A DNA stretch of 64,000 nucleotides from G963675935 sp963823895 (GTDB lineage Bacteria > Planctomycetota > Planctomycetia > Pirellulales > Thermoguttaceae), in contig CAWGNG010000028.1 of assembly GCA_963823895.1 (NCBI GenBank), positions 1-64,000 on the forward strand. Reading direction: 5' to 3'. A program made the position numbers and the translations under genes. This document shows positions 14,894-23,491 of the stretch, piece by piece; positions within the stretch are counted from its first letter, which is position 1; every line of letters starts with the position of its first letter. Below the pieces are notes generated by a model. That model was given only the letters and a program-made list of their open reading frames with translations, had not been told where the DNA came from and ran no database searches.

Positions 14894-16676
14894 CTTGCCG
14901 TATACCATCATCATCGGCCTTGAAGTTCACGTGCAATTGCTCGCCGAGAGCAAGATGTTTTGCGGGTGCAGCACGAAATTCGGCGAGCCGCCGAATACGC
15001 AGACTTGCCCGGTGTGCATCGGCATGCCCGGCTCGCTGCCGGTGATGAACCGCAAGGCGTTTGAACTGGCGCTGAAAACGGCCGTCGCCCTGAACTGCGA
15101 AATCCCGCATTTTACCAAGTGGGACCGCAAGAATTACTACTATCCCGATCTGCCCAAGGGCTATCAGATTAGCCAGTTCGATCTGCCGATGAGCAACAAT
15201 GGCTGGCTGGAGATCGAGGGAGAGGGGCCAGGGGCCAGGGATCAGGGGTCAGAATCTGCAAATCTGCAAATCTGCAAATCTCCAAATCAATGCGGCCCTC
15301 ACACTAACCCTCTCTCAAAGGGAGAGCGGACCAAGAGCATTCGCATCCTCCGTGCGCATCTCGAGGAAGACGCCGGCAAGAGTATGCACGACGAAACCGG
15401 TGGCGGGGCCGACAGCCGCATCGATCTGAATCGAGCCGGCACGCCGCTGTTGGAAATCGTCAGCCAGCCCGATTTGCGGTCGCCCGAAGAGGCCAAGACG
15501 TATCTCACCGAGTTGAAACTGCTGCTGAATTACCTCGGTGTCTCCGACTGCAACATGCAGGAAGGCAGCCTGCGGGTTGACGCTAACATCAACTTGCACA
15601 TCGACACGAGCAAGACGGAGGGGTTAGGGGTTAGGGGCCAGGGGCCAGAGGGCAGGGGGCGGTCGGCAGGGGAGAGTGGAGAGTGGAGAGTGGAGAGTGG
15701 AGCGGACACGTCGCTTCCGCCCTCCGCCTTCCGCCCTCCGCCTTCCTCCAATCCCCAATCCCTAATCCTTAATCCCTTTGCCGCCGGCCCTCACCCTAAC
15801 CCTCTCCCAAAGGGAGAGGGGACCAGAATCATCGCCACGCCGATCGTCGAAGTGAAGAACATGAACAGCTTCCGCGCGGTCGAGCGGGCGCTGGCCTATG
15901 AAGCCCGGCGGCAGTGGCAGGAGTGGCAGGAAACCGGACACAAACTCGGCGACGTGCCCAAAACGACGCGCGGCTGGGACGAAGCCTCACAAACCACCCG
16001 CCCGCAGCGATCGAAGGAGGAATCCAGCGATTACCGCTATTTTCCCGACCCCGATCTCCTGCCGGTTACAGTCAGCGACGAGGAGGTCGAGCGGGTGCGG
16101 GCGTCGCTGGGCGAATTGCCCGCCGCACTGCGAAAGCGGCTCGAACAGACTTACGGCATTACCCCCTACGACGCCGACGTGCTGGTGAACCAGGGCCGGG
16201 CGCTGGTCGATTATTACGTCGAACTGGCCGAAGCCTGCGGCGACGCCAAGGCGGCCTCGAATTGGATTCAGCAGGACGTGCTGCGTTGGCTCGGCGAACA
16301 GCAAGTCGACATCGGCAGCTATCCGGCGGCCGCCCGGCCGCTTGCCGAACTGATCAAAATGGTGCGTGGCGGCGCCTTCGAGACCAGCCGCGGCCGCGAG
16401 GTGCTCGGCGTCATGGTGGCCGAGCGCAAGTCGCTCGCCGACGCCGTCGCCGCCCTGGGCATCGAGACAGTCGATGATTCGGCGCTGGTGGAGTTGTGTC
16501 GAAAACTGGTCGCCGCCAATCCGAAAATCGCCGCCGAAGTCCGCGAGGGCAAACTCAAGGGCCTCGGCGCCCTGATCGGCCAGGCGAAAAAGGAGAATCC
16601 GAACGTCAATGCGAGCCGTGTCCGCGAGTTGTGTCTGCAACTCATCAACGATCAAGGGCATTCAACACTTTCATAG
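14886..16676 (+). CDS. gatB: Asp/Glu-tRNA amidotransferase subunit B with two repeat-derived insertions
   Basis: Encodes 596 residues, about 100 more than usual. The kinase/amidotransferase domain starts YTIIIGLEVHVQLLAESKMF and carries the zinc-site Cys (FCGCSTKFG...TCPVCIGMPG). Conserved blocks such as KNYYYPDLPKGYQISQFDLP and RAHLEEDAGKSMHDE are present; the C-terminal YqeY-like domain recognises the tRNA. Two insertions interrupt loops: residues about 112-151 (after WLEIE, before KSIRILRAHLEED) and about 247-315 (after NLHIDTS, before IIATPIVEVKNMNS). Both are read through repeat DNA without stops. The protein should still be active because the insertions lie between conserved blocks. Confidence 0.93.
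   Translation: MTDLPYTIIIGLEVHVQLLAESKMFCGCSTKFGEPPNTQTCPVCIGMPGSLPVMNRKAFELALKTAVALNCEIPHFTKWDRKNYYYPDLPKGYQISQFDLPMSNNGWLEIEGEGPGARDQGSESANLQICKSPNQCGPHTNPLSKGERTKSIRILRAHLEEDAGKSMHDETGGGADSRIDLNRAGTPLLEIVSQPDLRSPEEAKTYLTELKLLLNYLGVSDCNMQEGSLRVDANINLHIDTSKTEGLGVRGQGPEGRGRSAGESGEWRVESGADTSLPPSAFRPPPSSNPQSLILNPFAAGPHPNPLPKGEGTRIIATPIVEVKNMNSFRAVERALAYEARRQWQEWQETGHKLGDVPKTTRGWDEASQTTRPQRSKEESSDYRYFPDPDLLPVTVSDEEVERVRASLGELPAALRKRLEQTYGITPYDADVLVNQGRALVDYYVELAEACGDAKAASNWIQQDVLRWLGEQQVDIGSYPAAARPLAELIKMVRGGAFETSRGREVLGVMVAERKSLADAVAALGIETVDDSALVELCRKLVAANPKIAAEVREGKLKGLGALIGQAKKENPNVNASRVRELCLQLINDQGHSTLS
15221..15330. repeat. First in-frame repeat block in gatB
   Basis: GGGGCCA/GGGATCA heptads are followed by three AAATCTGC octads and then a CCCTCACACTAACCCTCTCT hairpin unit (15296-15329). 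The order heptads, octads, palindrome resembles the second block. Confidence 0.85.
15618..15822. repeat. Second in-frame repeat block in gatB (mosaic)
   Basis: In order: GGGGTTA/GGGGCCA heptads; four to five GGAGAGT heptads; CTCCGCCTTCCGC units; CCAATCC/CTAATCC heptads; and a CCCTCACCCTAACCCTCTCC hairpin with GGGAGAGGGG. All are translated in gatB frame. Confidence 0.85.
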
Positions 16677-16714
16677 CGGGTATTGTCAAGACACCGAAGG
16701 AAGGAGTGCGCGTC

Positions 16715-17038
16715 ATGCGAGTGCGTATTTGGCTTAGCTTTGATTTGGGACTCCGCGGCGATTATGAGGGCCTTTACGAGTGGCTTGATGAGCACGACGC
16801 GGAGGAGTGCGGCGACAGCGTCGCATACATGCACTACGAATGTGACGGAGATGGCCTGGCGTCAATGGAACAGGAACTCCGTTCTGCCATCGAGGTAACG
16901 AAGAAGACACGTGTTTACGTTGTCTGGCAGGATCGAGACGGCAAGACAAAGGGACGCTTCATCATTGGAAGGCGACGGTCGCCTCCGTGGGCCGGCTCCA
17001 GTAGCAGCACGAGCGAATCTGCCCCCGACGAAAGTTGA
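16715..17038 (+). CDS. Unknown small protein, possible antitoxin of the PIN gene
   Basis: Encodes 107 residues from ATG 16715, which follows AAGGAAGGAG. RIWLSFDLGLRGDYEGLYEW then DSVAYMHYECDGDGLASMEQ looks like an acidic alpha/beta domain. The C-terminus turns basic and Ser-rich (KGRFIIGRRRSPPW). The PIN-domain gene starts 3 nt after its stop. I do not recognise the family. The pairing suggests a toxin-antitoxin role, but no DNA-binding motif is visible. Confidence 0.6.
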   Translation: MRVRIWLSFDLGLRGDYEGLYEWLDEHDAEECGDSVAYMHYECDGDGLASMEQELRSAIEVTKKTRVYVVWQDRDGKTKGRFIIGRRRSPPWAGSSSSTSESAPDES

Positions 17039-17041
17039 ATC

Positions 17042-17461
17042 ATGCGATATGCGTTAGTCGACACAGGCGTCTGGTATGCAATGTTCGCTTCTGGCGATCC
17101 TTATGCTGGCAGCGTCGACGAGAAAGCGGAAGTGCTCGGTCAATGCCAGGTTGTAATTCCTTGGCCAACGATGTACGAGACCTTGAGGACAAAGTTCGTT
17201 AAGAAGGCGCCGGCGCTGCACCAATTCAGAACCTACCTCAAACATCCTCGTGTTCAATATCTTGACGATGTCTCCTATCGTGAACAGGCAATGGAAATTG
17301 CTTTCTCATCGGCTCTTGTGGATCGCCGACCATTAAGCATGATCGACTGCCTCATCCGCCTAATCATGAACGACAGTAACGTGAGAATTGACGTGCTGGC
17401 CACGTTCAATCCCAAGGACTTTGCGGACGTTTGCAGGAAGCGGCGTATTGAGTTGATCTAA
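17042..17461 (+). CDS. PIN-domain ribonuclease-like protein
   Basis: Encodes 139 residues. ALVDTGVWYAMFASGDPY gives the first acidic residue, PTMYETLRTKF the second, LSMIDCLIRLIM the third and DVLATFNPKDFADV the last, in VapC-like order. PIN proteins are Mg-dependent RNases, mostly toxins. The upstream partner (16715-17038) is not a known VapB. Located between gatB and a SAM hydrolase gene. Confidence 0.75.
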   Translation: MRYALVDTGVWYAMFASGDPYAGSVDEKAEVLGQCQVVIPWPTMYETLRTKFVKKAPALHQFRTYLKHPRVQYLDDVSYREQAMEIAFSSALVDRRPLSMIDCLIRLIMNDSNVRIDVLATFNPKDFADVCRKRRIELI

Positions 17462-17480
17462 CGCGGAGACTGTCGGGACC

Positions 17481-18266
17481 ATGCCCATCATCACCCTCAC
17501 CACCGATTTCGGTTCCGGCAGCCACTACGCCGCTGCGATGAAAGGGGTGATCCTCTCGATCTGTCCGGCGGCGACAATCGTCGATCTCAGCCACGACGTC
17601 CCGCCGCAAGACATCCGCCACGCGGCCTTATTGCTGGAGAATGCGGCCGATTGGTTCCCGGCCGATACGATCCACATGGCGGTGGTCGATCCGGGCGTGG
17701 GGACGGATCGGGCGATCGTCTACGCGCGGATCGGCCGGCAGCAGTTCGTCGCTCCCGACAACGGCCTGCTGAGCCGGGTGGCGGCGCGGACGCGGCCGTC
17801 GAAACTCGTGCGGCTGACCGAGCCGGCGTACTGGTTGGAGCGGGTATCGACGACGTTCCACGGCCGCGACATCATGGCCCCGGTGGCCGCCCATTTGGCC
17901 CTCGGGCTCGATCCCGACCGGCTCGGGCCGCCGTTTCCCCGGCTGACCGCGATCGACTGGCCCGAGCCGCGGCAGCGTCCCAACCGCCTCGACGGCGCGG
18001 TGATCGAAGTCGACTCGTTCGGCAATCTGATCACGAATCTGACCGCCGACATGCTCGTCGGCCGGCCCACCGATCGCCGCGCGTGCGTGGTCTGTAACAT
18101 CTACGAAACCTGGGGCATCTACCACGCCTACGCCGAGCAGTCCAGTGGAACGCTGGTCGCCCTGATTGGCTCGGGCGGCCGGCTGGAACTGGCGTTGGTC
18201 GGCGACAACGCCGCCAAGCGGCTGGGCATCGGCGTCGGCTCGCCGGTCACGCTGGCGTGGGAATGA
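17481..18266 (+). CDS. S-adenosyl-L-methionine hydrolase (DUF62 / SAM hydroxide adenosyltransferase)
   Basis: Encodes 261 residues. ITLTTDFGSGSHYAAAMKGV, then DLSHDVPPQDIRHAALLL, IHMAVVDPGVGTDRAIV and FHGRDIMAPVAAHLALG carry the family motif set, including the Asp-Arg-His triad. The C-terminal part (IEVDSFGNLITNL, ALIGSGGRLELAL) is the small beta-barrel domain. The family uses water to split SAM to adenosine and methionine; fluorinase and chlorinase are specialised relatives. Nothing nearby suggests halogenation. Confidence 0.9.
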   Translation: MPIITLTTDFGSGSHYAAAMKGVILSICPAATIVDLSHDVPPQDIRHAALLLENAADWFPADTIHMAVVDPGVGTDRAIVYARIGRQQFVAPDNGLLSRVAARTRPSKLVRLTEPAYWLERVSTTFHGRDIMAPVAAHLALGLDPDRLGPPFPRLTAIDWPEPRQRPNRLDGAVIEVDSFGNLITNLTADMLVGRPTDRRACVVCNIYETWGIYHAYAEQSSGTLVALIGSGGRLELALVGDNAAKRLGIGVGSPVTLAWE

Positions 18267-18333
18267 GAACCCAGATAGAATGCCCGTCCTGAGAGAATCC
18301 CCCGTCCACTACGAGAAATCGAGGGCTACGCGT

Positions 18334-18849
18334 ATGACGCGCTGCATCTTCCCGCGGCTGATGAGATCGGTAGGTTGTTTTGGCATCGTACTCCTGTTGG
18401 TCGTAGTGTTCCAGCCTGGCTGCAAGCGATCGACAACCGTTGTCGGGCCAAAGGGCGAGAAAGGGACGGTCAGCAGGGATGACGAAGGCACGGAAGTCGC
18501 ATTCAAGGGCATGAACGGGGAAGACGTTCGCTCCTCTACCGGCAAGGCAGGCGTCGCGCTGCCCGCTGGTTTTCCCGCCGATGTCCCCGTCTACCCGCAG
18601 GCAACGCCCATGACCGTCGCCACGGTTCACAAGGAAACACGGGTCATCCTGACAACATCCGACCCTCGCCAGAAGGTCGTTACCTTCTACAATGGCAAGA
18701 TGAAGGAGAACGGCTGGAAGAGCAAAGCGTCTACCGAACTGCCACAAATGACGATGCTCCAAGGCGAGAAATCCGGGCGCACGATGGTTGTCCTCATTTC
18801 CGAAACGTCCGACGGGAAAGTCCAGATCACTCTTTCACATAAGGGATAG
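18334..18849 (+). CDS. Lipoprotein of unknown function
   Basis: Encodes 171 residues from ATG 18334. The signal peptide MRSVGCFGIVLLLVVVFQPG ends in a lipobox Cys. Next comes a GPKGEKGTVSRDDEG collagen-like stretch, then a compact domain with PAGFPADVPVYPQATPMTVA and ILTTSDPRQKVVTFYNGKM, a pattern known from lipoproteins that have a tandem of Pro-rich turn and amphipathic helix. The function is not known. Confidence 0.65.
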   Translation: MTRCIFPRLMRSVGCFGIVLLLVVVFQPGCKRSTTVVGPKGEKGTVSRDDEGTEVAFKGMNGEDVRSSTGKAGVALPAGFPADVPVYPQATPMTVATVHKETRVILTTSDPRQKVVTFYNGKMKENGWKSKASTELPQMTMLQGEKSGRTMVVLISETSDGKVQITLSHKG

Positions 18850-18924
18850 CGGCAGCGGTCGCGTGGCTGCCCAATTCCGACCCATGCGGACACATCGTCG
18901 TTGCCGAGCCAAGAGGAGGTCATC

Positions 18925-19792
18925 GTGCGAACCCGTCTATTCCTAGCGATCGTTGGAATACTGATTGGCGGCGTGTCCGCGTGTCCGCGCGGTGTATGCG
19001 CGGCTGATTCGTCGAAAGACCTTTACGTGGCAAAGACGTATGTGAACGCCGAAGGTCAGAAGCTGCCTTACCGTTTGCTGACGCCCGCGAAGATCGAACC
19101 GGGCAAGCGTTATCCGCTGGTGCTCTTTCTGCACGGGCTGGGCGAACGCGGCACCGATAACGTCCGCCAGCTTCTGTGGGGGGCCGGGGAATTCGTCAAG
19201 CCGGAGAATCGGCGGAAGTATCCCTGCTTCGTGGTCGCCCCGCAATGTCCGCCGACCGCGCTTTGGGTCCGCGGCGAAGTGAAGGACCTGCTAGGGCCGA
19301 CTTTCGTTCTTGTCGAAGAAGCCGTCGCAGCCGATGACGCTGGTGCTGGAATTGATTGACAAATTGGTCGCCCACGACTTGCCGGTTGACAAGAGCCGAG
19401 TCTACGTGACCGGCCTTTCGATGGGCGGATTCGGCACCTGGGATTTGATCGAGCGGCGGCCGGACTTCTTTGCGGCGGCCGTCCCCATCTGTGCCCGCGG
19501 CGACGTGGCCCAAGCGGCGAAACTAAAGAACCTGCCGATTTGGGTGTTCCACGGCGATGCTGATCCGATCGTACCCCTCCGACACAGCAAGGAGATGGTC
19601 GCGGCCATTCGCAAGGCGGGCGGCGCCCCCAAAATCACCATCTACCCCGGCGTCGGCCACGATAGTTGGTCTGCAACTTACGCCAATCCCGAGGTGATGG
19701 CCTGGCTGTTCGCAAAAGAAAAAGTGACGCGAAGTCTACTCGTTGTCGCGTCACTGGGTGCAGTAATGGTCTGCGGTGATCGGAACGTTTAG
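18925..19792 (+). pseudogene. Secreted alpha/beta hydrolase (PHB-depolymerase/phospholipase-like), frameshifted
   Basis: GTG 18925 follows GAGGAGG. A signal peptide (LFLAIVGILIGGVSA) is followed by the oxyanion region YPLVLFLHGLGERGTDN and CFVVAPQCPPTALW. At about 19260-19310 the frame shifts by one; in the new frame PMTLVLELIDKLVAHDLPVD, YVTGLSMGGFGTWDLIE (nucleophile Ser), FHGDADPIVP (Asp) and GVGHDSW (His) complete the triad. The total length is 868 nt, i.e. one base too many or two too few. Either a recent pseudogene or a sequencing indel; the catalytic parts are well kept. Confidence 0.75.
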
Positions 19793-19912
19793 CCGGCGAA
19801 CTTGTTCGCCGCGTATTGGCCGCTGACCATCGACGCCCCGCGGCGGGCAAGCCCGCCGGCTAAACAGATTTCCCATTTTTACCTGCGGGGGTGGCAGTAC
19901 AACTGCCACCCC
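19788..19912. repeat. GTTTAGC-bounded double hairpin plus GGTGGCAGTnnAACTGCCACC hairpin
   Basis: GTTTAGCCGGCGAAC at the left and CGCCGGCTAAAC at 19852-19863 bound a GC-rich inverted structure. At 19888-19912 GGGGTGGCAGTACAACTGCC and ACCCC form a further perfect hairpin, followed by AACAAGG. Both families recur in the window (for example 34170, 47107, 52488, 63400). Confidence 0.75.
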
Positions 19913-20058
19913 AACAAGGCTCGTCGGCTAGCATTGCTAGCAGTCGGGCGAAAACTGGTCTTGGCCGTTCCGTTGCGGTGCGATAGATTGCTGCTGCCTC
20001 ACCGATTCGCACCACGACAATCCTATTCGCATATTCGCACGGAAGCGAGGAAAATAGC

Positions 20059-21189
20059 ATGGAAGCTCTCATCACCCGGGTCATCCTGCGGACGACCGTC
20101 GGACGCTTTGTCCTCTTGGCGGGCCTGCTGTTGGTTTCGATGGGCGCCAGCGTGCGCACGCCCAATTTCATCGTCGAAACCGACGATCCGGCCTTCGCCC
20201 AACAGATGTCCCAGGCGGCGGAGAAGTATCGCCGCGAACTTGCGGTCTCGTGGCTTGGCCAGGCGATGCCCAACTGGTATCAGCCGTGCGTGATGACGGT
20301 GCAGGCCGCTCCGCATCTGGGGGCCGGCGGCGCCACGACCTTCCAATTTCAGGACGGCGAAGTGTTCGGCTGGCGGATGTCGATCCAGGGCTCGCGCGAG
20401 CGGCTGCTCGACTCGGTCTTGCCGCACGAAATCACGCACATGATTTTCGCCAGCCATTTCCGCCGGCCGTTGCCGCGTTGGGCCGACGAAGGGGGCGCCA
20501 CCAGCGTCGAGTCTGCCGTCGAGCGGAACAAGTATCGGCAGATGCTGATGACGTTCCTCCGCAGCGGCCGCGGCATCGCCTTCAACCAGATGTTCGCCAT
20601 AATGGAGTATCCGCCCGACTATATGCCGCTCTACGCCCAGGGCTATTCGCTGGCCGAGTTCCTCATCCAGTCCGCCGGGCGGCAGAAGTACGTGAAGTTT
20701 CTCGACAACGGGATGAAGAACGACGATTGGTGCGGCGCCGCCGCGCGGCATTACAGCGTCAAAGACCTCGGCGCGCTGCAGAACAACTGGCTGGCGTGGG
20801 TGAAGCAGGGCGCGCCGCTGGCCAAGCCGGGCGAGCCGCGGCCGGCCACCTTGCTGGCCGACGCACGCCGGCCTCGGCCCGAGCCGAACTTGATCTACCG
20901 CGATCGCCCGCAAGAGCCGCCGCCGATGTTGACCGCGGCAATGACCGCGATCCCCGGCCCCGTGAACGACCGGACTGCGTTGCCGGCCGCGACCGCGAAC
21001 GTCCCCCGCAGCGAACCGACGAGCCTGCCGGCCTCCGGCTGGCGTGCCGCCGCCGAGACCGCCTCGATCTATGCCAGGACGCCCTCGACGCAAGCCGCCC
21101 ATCCGCAGCCGATGGAGCAGCCGCTGGGTGCAAAGCAGCTTCCGGCCTCGGCTCAGGCGGCCGAGGTGACGGTGGAGCGGCGGACATAG
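20059..21189 (+). CDS. Peptidase MA-like metallopeptidase, membrane-anchored or secreted
   Basis: Encodes 376 residues. An N-terminal hydrophobic segment (FVLLAGLLLVSMGASV) is a signal or anchor. SVLPHEITHMIFASHFRRPL gives the zinc motif HExxH, and LPRWADEGGATSVE the third ligand Glu, as in the gluzincin peptidase MA family. GYSLAEFLIQSAGRQKYVKF follows as in the family. From about residue 265 the protein is Pro/Ala-rich and disordered. Substrates are unknown; such proteins are frequent in planctomycetes. Confidence 0.8.
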   Translation: MEALITRVILRTTVGRFVLLAGLLLVSMGASVRTPNFIVETDDPAFAQQMSQAAEKYRRELAVSWLGQAMPNWYQPCVMTVQAAPHLGAGGATTFQFQDGEVFGWRMSIQGSRERLLDSVLPHEITHMIFASHFRRPLPRWADEGGATSVESAVERNKYRQMLMTFLRSGRGIAFNQMFAIMEYPPDYMPLYAQGYSLAEFLIQSAGRQKYVKFLDNGMKNDDWCGAAARHYSVKDLGALQNNWLAWVKQGAPLAKPGEPRPATLLADARRPRPEPNLIYRDRPQEPPPMLTAAMTAIPGPVNDRTALPAATANVPRSEPTSLPASGWRAAAETASIYARTPSTQAAHPQPMEQPLGAKQLPASAQAAEVTVERRT

Positions 21190-22688
21190 GCACACCCCGG
21201 CCGAGTGCGAAGGTAGCGCCCGAGACGGTCGTCGTCGCATAGAGTAGCGGCCCGGACTTGGAGTATCGCTTCCGCCCCCTCTGGGTCGTTCCAAAACATC
21301 TCCGTCCCCTTCACCCGGTAGTTCACCTCTTTGACCAGCGACTCCATCAAGGCCGACGTTACCGGCAACCCAAGGCGTCGATAATGCGGATAGTCCATGC
21401 GACCGCGGTTGTTCCGCAGATAACGTGCGGCATCGACGATCGGTTTACGCGGATCGTTCTCGTCCAGCTTGGCCGTGTCGTCAAGACCGTGCGGAGCCAA
21501 CCAACGCTTCAGTTCGTCCATCGCCTCCATCGCCCGACCTTGCCAACATGCGCGGGCCATGCGCAGATAGCACGACCACGCAACGGAGAAATCCGGGTGC
21601 ATCGCCAGTGCCGCAGCGTACAGATAACTCAGCGCGTGGATGAAATCAAGGATGGGCACAAAGTTTGGAAAGTAGTGCTTCCACACAGACCAATTCCAGG
21701 GAAGACCGTCTCCCACAAAGGCACGCGCAGGCGCCTGCGGAAAACGACGACAGTTGGCCTCCCGCTTCATCTGTTGCCCGAAGACGCTGGCCTCTGCCAT
21801 GCTCGAAAGACACGTGCGCACCAGACGCTGGGGACGCCAAGCCTTCTCGCCAGGCGGCGCGGCAGATACCGCCGAAATCGCTGGCGGAGCCTCTTTTTCC
21901 GCTAATTTCGCCACTCGCTTGGGATCGGTGAACGCACGCGGAAGTTCCGGTTCGGGGTCTTCCGCAAACGTCTGGTGCGTCATTCGCAGCAAATTGGCGT
22001 TCTTGGTCTCGCGCCAAGCCTCGCCATGAACGCCGCGACCTTGGCCCGGTTTCCGTGTGCGAATTCGTCCGCCGTCAGCTTCCACGACGGCCAACTCGGG
22101 TGGATTCTCGGGGGCTTGGACCAGTTCGGCGCATCCCCTTCATCTCGCAACTCCGCCAGTTCCATCCCCACTTGGTGCGTTACACGCTGCACCGTGCTCG
22201 CTGAGACCTCGTTACCACCGACGTGCTTCAGCACCAGCGACGCGCGTTGGCTCGATCGCGTCTCGGCCGAGGCATACACGATCCTCTGCGTCATCGCCGG
22301 CGTTAGTTCCCGACTGTCCAATCCCATCGCTGCCCGCAGAGGGAAAAAAATCCCGCCGACAGCGGGTACAAGTCCCTTTCCATTCCAAGATGGGGACCGC
22401 ACCGTCGGTCGAGAGAATCGTACGGGCCACCAACTCCAGCGAACAAACTTCGCCACAGGTCGGACAGGCGGCGCTGTCGGGACTTTCCGCCGTCATCTCC
22501 CGCGCGGCCCATTCCTGAAAGCAACAACTCCAACGGGTCGCCAACCGATGGGAAGCCGCCTCGATTTGACTGAAATGGAGCGGGGTCTTCCGGTCCCGGC
22601 CCGCCAAAATGGTCTCGATGATCGCATCCTTCGCCTCAAGCAAAACCCGCTCGAATTTCCGCTGTAAATGCTGCGAAATGCCGTCCAT
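21153..22688 (-). pseudogene. ISKra4-like transposase, broken by two frameshifts
   Basis: Starts at ATG 22688 behind GGAGGA. Part 1 (to about 22340) has CPTCGEVCSLELVARTILST and a zinc-knuckle CTRCRRDFFP. Part 2 (22340 to about 22110) has LRAAMGLDSRELTPAMTQRI and EVSASTVQRVTHQVGMELAE. Part 3 has LAVVEADGGRIRTRKPG, VGDGLPWNWSVWKHYFP and ILDFIHALSYLYAAA, the ISKra4 core. The breaks fall at a T7 run (on the coding strand) and at a C5 run. The 3' end overlaps the peptidase MA gene by 37 nt. No terminal inverted repeats were identified by eye. Confidence 0.75.
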
Positions 22689-22906
22689 GACAGATCCTCC
22701 ACGATCCAAAGTGACTTCCTATCCTGCGACAAATTGCCATCTTAACCGAAAAACGCCAGATTCTCCTATTGACGTTTGCTTGAGCCACGTTGGGACACCG
22801 GAAGCTGCTTTGCACCCGCAGCCGCGTGAGACGGTGCTCCGCTGATTGACCCGCGGGGATGGAAATCGTACCATACAAGAGAGTGGTTTCCACCTGTGGG
22901 ATTGTT

Positions 22907-23476
22907 ATGAGCACGGTCACCCATCTGACGATCGCCGAGTACGACCGCATGATCGCGGCGGGGGCGTTCGAGCCGCGCGAGCAGAACCGGCTCGAACTCA
23001 TCTACGGAGAACTTCGGGATATGACTCCCATCGGCTCGGAACATGAGATCATTGTGGATTACCTGAACGAATGGAGTATTCGTTCGTTACCGAAGAATAA
23101 GGCCTGGGTGCGCGTGCAAAACTCGATCGGAATTCCCGCGTTGGATAGCGCCCCGGAACCCGATCTGGCTTGGGTCGCCCGTCGCGATTACCGCCGCGGT
23201 CGTCCGACGGCGGACGACGTGTTGTTGGTGATCGAAGTCTCCGAAAGCACTCTGCGGTTCGACCTGGGAACAAAAGCCAAGCTCTACGCCGCGGCAGGCA
23301 TTTCAGACTATTGGGTCGTTGATGTCGCCGACCATTCGATCGTGGTCCACCGCGATCCCGCCGGCGGCCGCTATCGCGACGTGCGAACTTACCGCGAATC
23401 GGACGAACTTCGCCCGCTGCACGTGCCCGAGATCAAACTCTGTTCCGCTTGGTTGTGGCGAGCACCGGACGAGTAA
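22907..23476 (+). CDS. Uma2-family (PD-(D/E)xK) putative endonuclease
   Basis: Encodes 189 residues from ATG 22907. MSTVTHLTIAEYDRMIAAGA then NRLELIYGELRDMTPIGSEH, PEPDLAWV, VLLVIEVSESTLRFDLGTKA and KLYAAAGISDYWVVD are the Uma2/DUF820 blocks; EPDL and the EVS...K segment form the PD-(D/E)xK-like active site. The function of the family is unsettled; many genomes of planctomycetes and cyanobacteria have dozens of copies. Confidence 0.88.
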   Translation: MSTVTHLTIAEYDRMIAAGAFEPREQNRLELIYGELRDMTPIGSEHEIIVDYLNEWSIRSLPKNKAWVRVQNSIGIPALDSAPEPDLAWVARRDYRRGRPTADDVLLVIEVSESTLRFDLGTKAKLYAAAGISDYWVVDVADHSIVVHRDPAGGRYRDVRTYRESDELRPLHVPEIKLCSAWLWRAPDE

Positions 23477-23491
23477 TGGGCGGGACCGCCA

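Noticed and set aside
17481..18266. Fluorinase or chlorinase
   Set aside because: The gene has the general DUF62 SAM hydrolase motifs, and no halometabolite genes are near.
20023..21294. 423-residue minus-strand frame over the peptidase MA gene
   Set aside because: Arg/Gly-rich shadow; the plus frame has the HExxH zinc motif and signal peptide.
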